Of a stretch of 64,000 bases of DNA, positions 14,201 to 28,485 are shown piece after piece. Location: NCBI GenBank assembly GCA_023055505.1, contig JALIRH010000007.1:11535773-11599772 (forward strand), read 5' to 3'. The position numbers were made by a program, and so were the translations under genes. Source of the DNA: Callipepla californica brunnescens (taxonomy: Eukaryota > Chordata > Aves > Galliformes > Odontophoridae). Position 1 is the first letter of the stretch. Each line of letters starts with the position of its first letter. The notes beneath the pieces were generated by a model that was not told where the DNA came from, searched no databases, and was given only the letters and a program-made list of their open reading frames with translations.

Positions 14201-17200
14201 GAAAGATTCAAAATCAAGTCACATTCCAGCTGTGGAAGAGCACAGTGAGGCTGAGCTGTTCAGACTGGTCACACAAGCTCAGAACAGACTGAGGGAGCTC
14301 AGAGCTGCTTCACATTTGGTGGCCACTATGTATGAAGAGATAGGACTTTCCTGGGAGATGGATGGAGAGTAGATCTCAGGAGGGAACCTGACTTTGACAC
14401 ATGGGGGATCAGGAGAAGATATAGCCACCCCCTGCATGCAGATGACACAGGATAATATACATCACAAAGTATGAAATGAATTGTCTAAGCTGGAAAGATA
14501 TCATTGACTGCAAGGACAAACAGGCATAAACTTGCCACTATATATTTATTATAGAAATTTGAAGAAATATTCTAAAGTAACAGAGATGCACCAAAAGTTT
14601 CTATTACATCTTCCCAAAAGAAGGAGGGGGAGAAGAAATAATGGTTACTTGTGAGATGAAAGTTTATGAAAGGTAAAGTTACATGATCTACTACAATTCA
14701 AACTGAAAGGGACACAACAAATTACTTCCACGTTTTGGGTTTTTTTTTGTGTTTTTGTGTTAAAGTTTTAAGTCAACTGTTTAAAATAATGATAAGCAGT
14801 GAAGAGTTGTTTAATTTTTTTTTTGCCTTTTTTTTTTTTTTTAGGAAGGGATATTAAAGATACTGAGACATTCTGATTTAAAATAAATTTGACTATTTTT
14901 TTCCCTTTTTGTTTTTCTGCTAGTAAAATATTTCTTTTCAGTTGGTATGAAAAGAATAAGTGAGAAAGAAAATAATATGTGAAAAGCATTTCAACAAACT
15001 TTACAGTTAAGCAATACTTCTTCACACAAAGATGAGTTACTTAAGTTAAACATTCAGCTTTTTGTGTGAAAACTCAATACCTAAACTCATGCCAACGAGG
15101 AAATGGTTAAGCTTTTTTCACATTAGGTTCTTCTTGTGCTCAGAAAAAGTCACGCAAGAACATTGTAACAGTTCAAGCACAAAGCCAAGAACATCAGTTT
15201 GAAAGGAAAGGAGAAAAAAAATCTGCTAAGCAGTCTGTACATATATGAGTTTTCAATACTATTTCTAAAAGATGCATGCTAGCAAATGTGGCACAGCTCA
15301 GGAAAATGGAAAACTCTGAATAGCTAATTACAAACTCAGGCAAATGAAAGATCTGAAATTTACATTAATTTAATTTTAATTTAATTTTAATTAATTTCCA
15401 CAAAAGGCAACATATTACTAAGTATATCACTAGCATTGGAAGTGCTGCATTATTTACACGATCTTTTCTAAATCTCAAGCAGAAAAAAAATGGGGACACT
15501 TTCAATATTTAAACAGAATTCTTACAGCCTTCTAAAAGTCAAGAAGATTGGCATTTTTTTGACGGACTGAAAATGCATTTATCAAATACATGAACAAGTT
15601 GCTATGACATGAGTACATATCATGTAGATCTTCTACAGCCAACTCAAGAAAGAAATCACTTCTTTTGTTAACATATTTCCTAATTTGACTTACTACTGCT
15701 GGTTAAAATCGAAAGCGTAGTACTGTGGAACACCAAGCTACTAAATCCAGAAACATATGAAAGCAAGCAAGCTCTATTTATATAGAGTTTGATGAAAACA
15801 AAAATCTAATGACATTATTTTAGGTAGTACAATAAGTACGTGCTCTGAAGTCAGTTATAGAACTGCAGCAAAACAAGTCTCTGTGTACTGCACTTTTCTA
15901 GGAAGTTAACTGGAACGCAGATTTTTGCTTTTTCCCTACATTTGACTGGTAAATAAGCCAGCTTTTTTCATCGTACAGCTCCGTAATTAAAAACAAACTT
16001 TAACAAATTCCCTCCTCTGTAGCAGTTTGGGCTATGCGGTTTTGATTTTTATGGGAGAACACAGCAACAATTCCAGAGCCTCCATAAAGCCCTTCTCTCA
16101 GGGGCTTTTTTCCAGCTCCTGTTGGCGTAAGAGCCCTGTGAAAGAGTGGCTGCAGTGGAAACTGCATCTGCATGTGCCCAGGCCAAGTGCTGCCAAGACA
16201 GTCAATGCAAGCGCCTACCACAACAAGCTCTCCTTTGTCAGTCACAGGGATCCCATGAGACAGCACCAACCAGTCCAGGAATTTGGCTCGATGCAGAGGT
16301 AGACAAGCCTGAAAAACAAAAATAAGGGTCAGACTTTATTTAGATTGACTGTATAAAACCGGAACTCATCGCTCTGTTCCGTCAATGAGCTTTGAAAACT
16401 GTGTGGTGGCACAAGTGGTCCTAGTGAAGACAAAAATTCACCTCTCAACTCTTTTTGGCTGACTGAGCATGTGGGATGGGACAAGTCTTCCTAAAGAGAC
16501 ATGACAGAGATTTTTTAATGCAATGTTTTTTTAAGCCTGAAGGGGAAAAACAAATTTTATAATGTCTCACATAGATGCAGTCCTTATGGTCAGAGCTTCA
16601 CAAAAATATACTCTGAAGGATTACAGACTACATACAGCAATAGATTCAGGGACTTCTTTAGAACAAAAACTACAGTGAATTAAGGCAGCTTTCCACACAT
16701 TTAACAAAGCTAGAAACTCTACCAGGACAACATACATACAAAATCACATGCAAAGCCCACCACTTTGAGCAAAGCTAGTCTGTAGGCAGAGCATTTTAAT
16801 AAATATGATGAGATGCCAGGGAAGAGGAGGAATTCAGAATACAGCAGTTGGCATGAGTGCTGCTTTCATTCCAAGCCATTTCCCATTTTCTGATTTATCC
16901 AAGTGTTACTTCTGAGAAAGAAACCATCGCCTCAGCTCTTTTTCAGTGAATACTCTGAAAACTTATATCCACAAATGGAGTAAGTAGATTTACTATCTAC
17001 TTACTAGAAAGCCATCTTTTATTACCTTGTTTATTTATTTTTAAGTAGTTTTGGAATTTGTTTATAGCCACACTCACAGAAGATTCTGGTCTTCCTTCAT
17101 TTCATAATCCTGAGTTTTATCAAAGTGACATTTTAAAATAGCTGTGCATTTCAAGGCATAGTTTAACCTTTGTAAGTTTTGAAAATGAGCATTTAATTTC

Positions 17201-20200
17201 TGCAACATTCTCACTTCCTCGCTGATTTCCACTTAGATGTGATATGGAAAAAACTCTTTCATACATTATTAAAAAATAAAGAAAGAAAGAGCAAACATCA
17301 GTAGCTAAAAGACTGACCTGACAGCTCAGGGAACCTTTATTTGCACAAGCTTTTATCCACAGGCATGCAGACACATGCACTGTAACATTTTAGAGCTATC
17401 CAAGTGCTGCTCATCCAACTGCTGTCACCACTTCCTGCACATTCTCCTCACTTTTTATCCTTTTCCTCCTACTTGCTTCTTTACCTCAAATTCTGCTTGA
17501 AAATTACGAAATAGGACAAACTATCGTTATTGCCCTCTTCTCACATTCTCTTGACGCTTTAGGAAAGAAATGACAATCAAAATCTATTTTCATTATGGCA
17601 CATCTGCTAATAAAACAAAAAAGCAGCTTCCTTGAGCTGAAGGTTAGAGGAAGCATTGCATGCATTAGCCAATTGGCCTGAATTCTAGAGATTACCTATG
17701 ACTCAGCTAGTCTGAAAGCAAGACAGACAGCACCTACATGGCTAACAAATACTACCCAAATACATGGCCTGCCTTGGTCTGGACACCTGAAGGGATCCAC
17801 TGCTTTCTTCTGTGGTGGAGAAAGCAATTTACTGGTTTGAAGAACTACATCCAATCAACTTTGCACATGGAGCTACTTAGCTTCAGTCAGAGACTGTAAT
17901 TGCATCTCTCTTTAAATGGGAATAGAGGTTGGGGGGTGGGGATGGGAGAGGAGGAAAACAAAGGAAATTGCCTTCCTGCAGCTTCCTCCCTTTTCTGCCT
18001 TCCAAAGCCTGGAAAAACCTAGGGAAACAATTCCCTTTTTGTCAGTGTTTGTGCCTGGACTGTCTCTTCCAGCCCCCAAAATTCAGGGGGGAACCCACAG
18101 ATGTGCCTCCTATTGCAGGTCTTTCCTTCCTTAACCAAAATGCAAATTCCAGCCCTCCACTCCAGCATTTTATTGAAGACATTCAGCTACTAGGTTAATC
18201 ACTACAGAGACAAAACTCTTATATCCCCTCCCACACAAGGCTTTCCCAGGAGGCTCACCCTACATTAGCAGCATCCTGACAGTCACCCAGCCTGCAGGCT
18301 GATCATTAGAGGCAAGAACCTGATCATCTAAAATCACTCAAAAAGAACAAGCATAATCCACATAAAACACAGTTTTTTCCTCATCAGACAACCAAATTGG
18401 TTACTCAGGCTCAAATTGGTTATTCAAGATCTTCCACGTCTTCTTAGGTTTCAACCAAGAATTTTGTTAACTATTCTGAGAGGACTTAAGGAGTTACCAT
18501 CTTCTCTGCATGCCACCTTGCCCTTGTACCTCATTTTTGTCACATTTAAATCACATGAAAATCCACAAATGCCTTTGTAATTTCAATCATCTTCTCAGTC
18601 TGTTTTCTCTTGATTATTTTTCCCCAGTGTTTCAAGGGCCAGCATCCTGCTTCTGACCTGCCCATGGTGTTGCTCTGCCAACAACGGAGGACAATCCATC
18701 ACACAGAGATGGACATGAAACTGAAAACTATCTGACATGTTTTAGACATTTTTCTTTGGATGACAGTAGTAGTACTGTCCTAAAGTTACCTGAACACTGA
18801 ACAAGGACACTATAAAATGCAAATTCACAGGTAAGTAAATAAATAAAAGCCACTCATAAATCAACCTTTACACATTAAATCACTACCAGGAATTGTTTCA
18901 GCTCTAATAACTCTTGCAGCTCTTTTTTGATACCTCCCGTAATTTTTCAGAAGACCTTTTAAAGATGGAAAAACTGGAACCAGATGCAGAATTTGCATAT
19001 TAAACTGTCATTAATGCTTTGCAAGGTGAAGAATTGTTACTTCACAAATCCTAGCCAAGGATAATTCAGTCCTTGTTCCCCTCCACTCCTTCCAGTTAAA
19101 CACTGGCAAGCTAAATCAAGTGCTGTGTGCAGTATGTTTGCAGAGCTTCTGCTTACCAGGATGCTGTTTCCCTCACTACAGATGTCCAGAAAATCCCCAC
19201 ATAGCTATATTTGGTTTCCCTCATTAAAAACAAGTCGTTGTGACTCCTTAGTTATCTATAAAATCTGAGAAAGACGGAGCCGTAATGAGAGGATTTGGTT
19301 TTTGGCTTTTTTTTTTTTTAATAAGAATTGAGATGGTGGTGTCTGGTCTACACCCAGTCCTTCTGGAGCATTTTCATCCCCAGTTTATTTCCCACAGACA
19401 TCCACTTGTTAATGTTTCTGCTGCTCCATTCACCCAGCATGTTTTTGCTGACATGTTGTAATGCCTCTCCTAACAAGTAAGCTCTATTGTACAAAGCCAC
19501 AAGCTGACAGGCAGAATTAGGAAACCTGCATCAGGCTCAGCACAGGACCAGTGACAGATGAGGAAAGAAAGGCTATGGGATCTGCTCTGTATTTATGTGA
19601 CAGCCCACGGTTCATCTGCTTTTGTGTCAGCCAGGAGTAGCCAGGAGGCACGAACGGCCGTGAAACTCATCTCCCTCAGCTCCATTCTGTCAGAGCTGAT
19701 GATGCAGCTCATGGCCCAGCAGCCACAGGGTCCAAGGACAAACGCTTCAGGACAGGGAGGAGAAGAGGATGAAATTTGACAGTTTATGTGCACAATTTCA
19801 GCTTTGGATTCTCACTTTCGCTTACTGTAGGGACAACGTGTGATTATGCAAAAATGTAAAACCTTCACTGGCATCCTTCAGCACTGTCAGGAGATGGCAT
19901 TTGTGCAGTCCTACGCTGTCACCACAACAGAGAAAGGCAAGAATCACAGGGTGATGGTGAGATTCCCTCAGCAGCAATCACTCCCTGGGGCAGCAGAGGA
20001 GTCAGGGACACAGTGCCTTAGTCAAAGGGAAATTCTGCTGTGCATGATGTTCACATGCCACGCCAACCCCAAGTCCTGTGATCCCTGGTCTAAAGAGGTT
20101 ACATCTTGAAATATTGAAACAGAACATAAACATACTGTTTAGTGAAGGGAAAAACACAGACAGTTTTGGGTGAGGGTCTAGGCTGTTTGATGTCAGCTAA

Positions 20201-23200
20201 CTCCGCTGTTCTTCAAGTAAAGAGGTGAAATCCCCGTGGACTTCTAGGACCAGCTACCCACCTGCACTAGTCCTCCCCTTGGGTTTTATTAGATGCATAA
20301 ACCACATCATTCTCTCTTGGCAAGCATAACTCCAACTACCACCACTGAACAGTTATGAACCGAGCTGATTTGTGACAGTAAGATGATTTTCTATCAGATC
20401 CCACGTGGGAAGCTTTAAGGAAGCTTTGTGATTTCATGAAGACAGAAGGACCCAGAACACAGTGAGAGAAGTTGCTTTAATAAAACCCACTCACACCAAT
20501 ACTTCAGATACAGAGTGCTGAAAATTGGGAAATGTATTTCTAACAAGGCAAGCCAGACAATTTAATTACCAGGTCTCCTTTGAAGCTGACAGCTATTACT
20601 GCTCATGTAACTCCAGGACGCACTAGCAAAAGAAGTTTCATCATTTCAGATTTGTAACAAGAGGTGGTCTTTGCTTGGATCTAACTATCAGGTTTACTAT
20701 AATAGTGCAACAGAAATGCACACACAATTAAGCCTTCGTGAGAAGATGACTCCCCCTGCACACCTGCTCATTAAGAAGTTGGAATGGAAAATGTCTTCTC
20801 TGTATTTATTTTTCCCTCCAGTGAAGAACAAACATTCAAAAGCTACTGTTAGCATAATGAAATCAGCATTGCATATTTATTTTACTGCAGGAGGTTTTGT
20901 AATGACTGCATTTGAAGAGTGTTTGGAGGGAAGCTGAAGAGATACGGTATGGATTCCTCTAAAAAGGCAGATGCAAGCATATCACACCACTTTGAACAGT
21001 TTCTGTACAATGTGGAATAAATTGCTTTTTCCACATGGCTTGCTAGTCTAGTTTTTTTAAGGAGAAATATTAAAATATGGTGACTACAATTTGCACAGAA
21101 GTGCCAAGTGAAGTAATAAACGGCTGAACTTTGGAAAATTTCTAACCATCCCTCAGACATGTATGAGAATGTGAAGCAGAAACAAAACTCCTTAAAGTTA
21201 CTATTCGCTTAAAGCACTTAAAAATTAAGTTACTGTTTAAAAGACAGCTTCAAGCTGACCTACAATTCTGCACAGATTTAACCTAACCTCATTTTGACAG
21301 TCAGTCACAGAGGGAGCAGAGAAGTCACTGCTTATCTATGACACTCTGAAATGCACAGTGTTCTTCTGGAAAAGAGTAGCGTGTTGCCATAAAGGAAATG
21401 TTTATTTTTAAGTGCTATGGATTTGTATTTTTGCAGTCCAGAAGCATTTACATTGCCTCTTGAAACTCAGGCACACAGGGACTCACTAGGTGAGTAGAAA
21501 TACATGGGGTAATTCCTTTCAGACTACAAACTGTCCATAGTTTGTAGTGCAGCCTACAACCAGAGGGATGGAACTGGGGCTGTTTGGTTGCTACTGGCTG
21601 GCAATGTGCGCCACAGCAAAAAGAAGGGCTAAAAAGGAGGTAGGGAGAAGTTGGTAGCAAAGTTGTCTCGAAACATACGCTCCCTAAGGTCTTGGTATTT
21701 TGTGGCAGTATTATCCCTACAGCTATAGGATGTATAATGTAATTGCTCTTCCCCTGTATCTTGTTTTTACCAGTATACTCACCAGAGGCACTGTATCAGC
21801 AGAGACGATCATGGTCTTTTGATGGAAAAGTGAGTTAGACAAGGAATTTAGCATTAATTTTCTGCTTCACGTTTACTAGCTAGCCTCAAAGCCCAACAGT
21901 TAAAAAAGAAAAAAAAAAAAAAACAACCACCAATCTCTTAGCACAAATACAAGCACAGGAGACCACAGGGAATGGGAGAGAACGTTAAAGGAGATGGCAG
22001 TGATCTGAACAAGAGCTGTCAGTAAGGAAAATGCAGCTCTGTAAGAGAGCACACAGCCCGTCTCTGTGCGTGCCATTACTCATGTAGAACATGGTATGCA
22101 GCACTGTAATTCATAACACCACAGCAATAAAGGCCCCATTCAGTCTGAATGCCTCCACTACTAACACCAGATGATCCTCCAAGAAGCCTCCGAAATAACT
22201 CCAGTTCTCCCAGTCATGCAGTACTGCTCACTCACTTATATACATACAAGCTTTCACATCTTGGAGAAGATGAACTTCCAGTGTGTATCACCAGATGCCC
22301 AATACTCTTGTTCATTTTGTGACAGACTGCCCTGAAGCCACTCTTTGTGTTTATGTGATTTGCATAAGTGGGTACATACCCAGAATAGATTACATCTGCC
22401 AAAGCATACTGCCTTCAGATGAAAACCTCTTTATTTAACTGCATTTGCTTTATTCTTTTTTGAAATGCTCACATCTTGTTTTCTTTGACATTTCCATTAT
22501 AATTAACCATTAGTATCCACGGAAAATGCCAACATTAAAAACCAGCAAGCACCTTCTGGAAATCAATTATGCAAACCATCTCAAAAATAATAATAATAAA
22601 AAAAAATCCTCATTTTACTGTTTCAATGTAGTGACTGGGCATTGAGTAGCAAGAAAAAAAAAATCAAAGGGTCTTTATTACTATTCTTAAAAGTTACTCA
22701 TGTTTTTAGAGAAATTTGAGAACATTGGATTTAAAGTCTTCAGGCAAATCAGAAACATTTTCTGATCATCGCAGAGCTCCCAACACTGTAGGTCTACATT
22801 AACTGTAAATGGCAGAAGTCATCTAATCAAAGGAAAAGCCAGTTTGTCACTTAGTATCTCTAACATATGATAAAGCAACCATAGGAGACACAGCTATCAT
22901 GAAACCCTCTTGAGCATACATGCTTATCAAAATATGATGTGCAATCAAGATGCAAGGCAGGAACATATGTCTTTTAAATTATTTCTTACTACCATGCTAC
23001 AGCATTCATCATTTCAAGCACTCAAGTTCCTTCTATCCTCACAAAAACAGAAATGAAACAATCAGGACCATGATGATGAATGTTTGAGAACTCTCCAAAG
23101 AACTTCTGATACACTCCCACTCAGGTACTGGAACATTTGGGAAGCAAAAACTTTGGCACCTCAGAGTGGCTAACACAAAACACTTAGACTCATGTGTACA

Positions 23201-26200
23201 CCATCTATAAAGAGGATTTCCCACACATCCTGTGGAAGACCTACTTGCCAACACCAAAACACAAAGCTCCTGCAACCACTCAACAACCTTCAAGTGCAAT
23301 AACACCTCCTGTCATCCCAATCACCACCCCCAAATATCTGCTTAGAGGCAAACTGCTTGTTTTAATTTTATGCAGTTATCAGCATATTCTGAGCTGTTCT
23401 CTTCTCCATCAAAGAAATCTTGACCCAATAGTGCCATTCCATACATATTGGTTTTCCCCCTCCCCTCTCAACAAGGAGGTGAGCAGCCTGCCAAAGAACG
23501 AATGGGGCATTTTGAATTGCCAGAACTTCTATATATTTTTCAGTTAAACAGAGAGGAAAGGGGGGAAGAAGTTACTTTAATGCTCTTTAGAAGCCCATAC
23601 CCCAAGACTTTTCAGCACAATTGACAGACATTTTAAAAAATAAAAAAAAATATTTATCTTAAATCTTTGAACTAGAAAAGCTCTAGACCTTACTGCAACC
23701 TGGTAGATTTCTGCCAAGTCTTTCATCACAGCCTGCTTGCCCAGAATTACTTTGGTTAAAAAAAAAAAAAAAATTCAAGAAAACAAGAATTTTCTCTCTT
23801 TCATATAATACTCCAGGTTCTCAAGATTCTCATGAACTTTAACAAAATAGGACAAAGTAATTCCTGTACCACACGTATTAATGTAGTCTCATACAAAAGT
23901 TCTTGTCATAGTTAGATGACAAACAGATTTTCATGTTAGTTGAGGTGACTTTGGTAGGACATCCAGATATAATAATCCACTTTTTCTTTTATCCTATCCC
24001 TTTCCAAGCTAAAATTTTAGTCAACATTCTGCCTATGACAGCACAAAAGCTGTTATTCAAAGAGAAAAAAAAGAAACAAGGAAGCAAAAAAGCACAGTCT
24101 TTGCCTTCTTTCACACCTCAAGATAAGAATGAGTTGGTATGACAGTGTAAAATACACAGTTATTTCAATAAAAAGAACAGGACACTGTCAAGGGGTGATA
24201 ATTGAAGCTATATGAGAAAAGATCCCAAGGTGAGAAGAAGCAGCAGAAATCCTGTCTTCAGGAGGGAGCACATTTCACACAACAGAAAACAAATCCATGA
24301 TCTTCCTCACAAGAAGAAGCCAGCCTCCAGGAAACACTTCTACTTTTAACTACAATAAAGTTTCAAAGCAATAACCTAAATTGAAAGGCAGGGAACACAG
24401 CCATAAACACAAGATTTCATTCAAATCTGTGAACTTCAGCTGTTTAAGGAGCTAATGGAAATGTGAAATGACTGGTGAAAATATTTAGCGCTAACTGACA
24501 GTTTGCTAAAAAGACTATCACACTCTTTGGATTTATATGTCACCTAAGGATTTGTCATAACTTGGTTTTAAGCTAAATATCCAACGTGAACTGAAGCTAG
24601 AACTAGACTGCTGCTCCCTCTGAAGTGAGGGCTTTTCTCCAAACAGTGTCAATCTGAAAGAAAAGTGGGTTATCATCCTACTAATGCATCTCTTTGTAGA
24701 TGCAAAAGGGACAGGAAAACAAGCAAGAATTACATACGTTACCCTAAATAACAGTCACTGGTGAAGTTTTACAGAATGGATTTTCAGACATAAATCCATA
24801 CAATGTCAGAGACCGTTGGTCCAGGAGTATATTGCATCACAGGAGAAAGGAGATAAACATGGGACACAACACATCCTGAATACCATCAAGTCAGATGCCC
24901 AGAGACGGCAGTCATTTGATGCCAGCCAAGTTCTGATGTCTTTTGCAGCAGGAGAAACTGCAGCAGAGCAAAGCATGAAATTGGATGGCACAGACAGGCT
25001 CCCTCAGAGTCACACTGCTCCAAAGCACAGGGCAGGACCAATGAGCTGCACTGGAGCCAACAACAGCATGGACAGCTGCCAGGCTCGACAGCACTGCTTG
25101 GAGCAAGACTCAGCACAAACATGCTCAGCAGAACAGTTCCCAAGACCACAGATTGTCACTTCACTCAGAAGTGAAAGAAAAACAAGCTATCTCAGAGCCT
25201 TCAGATAAACTGGCACCCTGCAGGTGAACACGAGCAGAGGAAGTGCTGTGACCTTCTGTGCCTCTGATTGTTTACCATCAGAGCTGCAGATGAGATAGCT
25301 CATGGAGTGGCTGGCCTCAACACGTCATAACCACAAGGGTCGTCGCCACGTGGTTCTTAAGGGCCTACCTTTGTGGGTTTCACCTCTCAGTAACCAGCCC
25401 ATAGAGCTGCCTACTCTGCTCAGCCTGCAGCTTACCTGGGGCCCTGACCACAGCAGCGTCCTCAGGAGCCCCACAGGCTGCTGACCTAGCCCATGGTTAA
25501 GCTGCTCAGCATCACCCCAATCCATCGGGATCCATTAGGACAGCCCTGCAACCCTTTGGCCTACAGAGTCAGCAAGTCAGGCCCCGAGGGTCAGCTGGGG
25601 CCAAGTCCGGGGATGCTGTGAGTACAAACAACATGCTTGACCTGGCCCACTGCTCCCAAATGCAGGGAATAAATCCAGTGCATTTTCCCACTACAACTTT
25701 GCTAGAAAGCTACACACACAATGACTGATGCAAACATAACCTACTAACTCACTGTTGCCTGCAAGCCTCTCAAGATCTAAGGTGACAACAACTATCAGAA
25801 GTACAAAGAGCATAAGAAATGCTAAAACGAAAAGCTTTTAATAAGAGAGGGGTTGTATATGCATGTGTGCATATACTTTATTCCCTCTCTCCAAAAATTT
25901 AATATAGATTGCCTCTTCACAAATCAAACATCTCAATGCATACTTCTGGTCAGCTCTTTTCCTCACAAAGGCCAGAAAGTCAGCAAAGGTAAAAATAGCA
26001 CAGAGTTACTGAAAGAAAGTGGGTGTAGGTATTTCTCCCCAAACACACGACAAGAAATACTTTATACACGAGGGAAAATGACAATGATACAACATTAACC
26101 AAACTACCGCAAAGAAGAAAACAAAAGACAAGAAGGTGTGTTTAATAGATACCAGTGAGCAAAAGGGACCAGCAGAAGCAGACTGTTCACATAAAACCAG

Positions 26201-28305
26201 AGAAGAACAGAGAAATAAAATGGAACTGTTTCAGCTTGTGTCCTGTCATACAACGTGCTCCATTCAGGGATAGATCCCTATACACAAAAGCTACCAGAAT
26301 CCTAAAGCTTCTGGGTCTCTGAAGAATTGCTGTTGCAAGACAAAGACAGCAAATGGAGGAAGTAAGTAGAAATATTAATTTTCTCTTGTTAAAATGATTA
26401 TGTTGTGCTTTCATAATGTTAAGTATTTTATAATAATATAACTAACAGAAGTTTAATGGTTTCATTTTTTTTTTCCTCCTCTCCTCATGCACTTTCAAGT
26501 GTATTATAAAGTAGTGGTTAAAGAATTAAACATTTGCTCTTCCTCCATATTCCAAACACTCATAAAGGAAGTGATAGTTTAATTCAAGATAAGGTCAAAA
26601 AAAAAAAAAATAGCACCACAACGTAAGTGGTTTCGTAAGCAACTGAGCCAGCAAAATCCAGTTTCCTAGGAATGTGTGTGTCAAAGTGGTAGGAAGAGTT
26701 CAGTCTGCAGCCACTCCTTCTTCAAGGATCTCTCCATCTGCTCAGGCTGCCTGCTGTCAGCCCACTGCTGGGTTTATTGGAGATAAGCTTCTACTCCTCT
26801 TGTAAATGCAACTGGAATTAGTCAAGAGGTTTAAAAGTTATTAAGAGCTAGACTGAAAGACAGACATTCACAGAGGGAGTTACACATAATCTCTATTTTC
26901 TTAGAAAGCCAGGCTAATATACACACTGACTGCAAATAGCTCAGCCTTGAATTTTCACTTGCTGTTACAAGATCACACTAGAGATGTAAGCCTGGCCACC
27001 CAGATTGCAGGGCACTGTTGTAATTCCATCTGGATTCATGATTTTCTCAACAGAGGCATACAGAAATGAAGGATAACTCCTTCGTTAAGTAGCAATAGAA
27101 GAACACAACAGATTTAAATAGCCTGCATTTTCCTTTCATGAAATACAAACATTGAGGCAGTTGTATTTTTATGGGCCTTCGACAATCAGTACAGATATGA
27201 ACAAACTTCACAACAGTGTAACCAAGCTCACAGAGCGCTGCATTTGTTTCATCGCTTCCTAGAAGCTATATACACAAACAAGCTCAAAGGTAGGTTGGCT
27301 CATGTATGTTTCAGTTTTCTGCCCTCTAAACGCAGTAGGGTAGTTACAAAGGAAACTTAACGTTTGGCACAGCCCAACAGCCTGCAATGGTCAGAGACTG
27401 ATCCCAGTCAGCAGAACCAATGCTTGGTGATCAGCACATCCAAATGAGGAGAGGATGCACCTCAAGGGCAAAGCACTGAGAAACCAGAAACCAGGGTAAA
27501 AGAGTGCTTCAGGAGAGCTACTGTGACTGAGACACACGTTCAGCTCTGTCAGCATTTCTGCCAGATTAGCACCCTTACAGATACTGCTTGGAGAAATTAG
27601 AGGGTAAAAATATTTTATACTTACTATAAAGTAATATGTAACAACTATATGTGTACCTATAGAAAAAGAGATTAGTACCTGGAAGATTAAGAAACCTACA
27701 TATGTTTCTGTGTTAATCTTCACCAGCAATGAGTCTGCTTCATGTCTATCTGGTAAGAAGCAACAGCAGAAATAGGAAGAAAAAGAAGAAGCTGATCATG
27801 AAACAGACTGCAGAAGGCCAATAAGGGATATTTGCTTTAATTTAGTTTCTCAATTTTCTCTTTATACTCCACACTAACTAGACTCAGGAGTCTTCCATAA
27901 AGGCTTATGTATCCAACAGTAGTCAGGTAGCCTTTAAATATATTTACAGAGCTGGAGGTAGGATGAAGGCAGGTTGAAGAGAAAACATGATGGATTTCAC
28001 GAGCTGAATGAGCTCACTGTGGAGTTTTGTGATAATGGGGAATAACCACAGTACTCTGGAAATTGGATTAGTAGAATTTCCAAATGAAATTCCAAAGTAA
28101 ATACAAACACTCTGAAGACTTGGAAGCAAGCTCCTCAGAAAAAAAGTTGTGCTCAGTTTTGCTTGCATTGATCAATTGTACACAGCAAAAGAATTTATGC
28201 CCGAGCACACAAAGCCGGAACCTTATTTTTCAGATGGCCTTCAAGGCCCATATTCACCCCCAAATATTTCAGAAGATCCTTTGGATGTTACGTGGTGGGA
28301 AAAGC

Positions 28306-28485
28306 AATCATAGAATCATTTGACTTAGGTCATCTAACGCAACTCCCTTGCAATGAACAGTGTACCTACAGCTTGATCAGGGTGCTCAGAGCCCCATCCA
28401 GCCTGACTGTTGAGCATCTCCAGGAACAGAGCATCCACCATATCAAAGGCAGCTTTATGTGAGCATTAGTCCACCTTCCCCATCC
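28306..28485 (-). mobile_element. CR1 LINE fragment, inverted 3' end
   Basis: Begins with the reverse complement of the CR1 tail (AATCATAGAATCAT) and continues with CTCCCTTGCAATGAACA and CCCCATCCAGCCTGAC. Truncated. Confidence 0.87.

Noticed and set aside
14184..14372. Coding-looking short frame ending EEIGLSWEMDGE
   Set aside because: Looks coiled-coil-like and may be an old repeat or retro-copy, but I cannot match it to a family and it is only 62 codons.
24816..25208. 130-codon open frame in a somewhat GC-richer patch
   Set aside because: No known motif, both strands open in places and no repeat identity that I can support; left as unidentified sequence.
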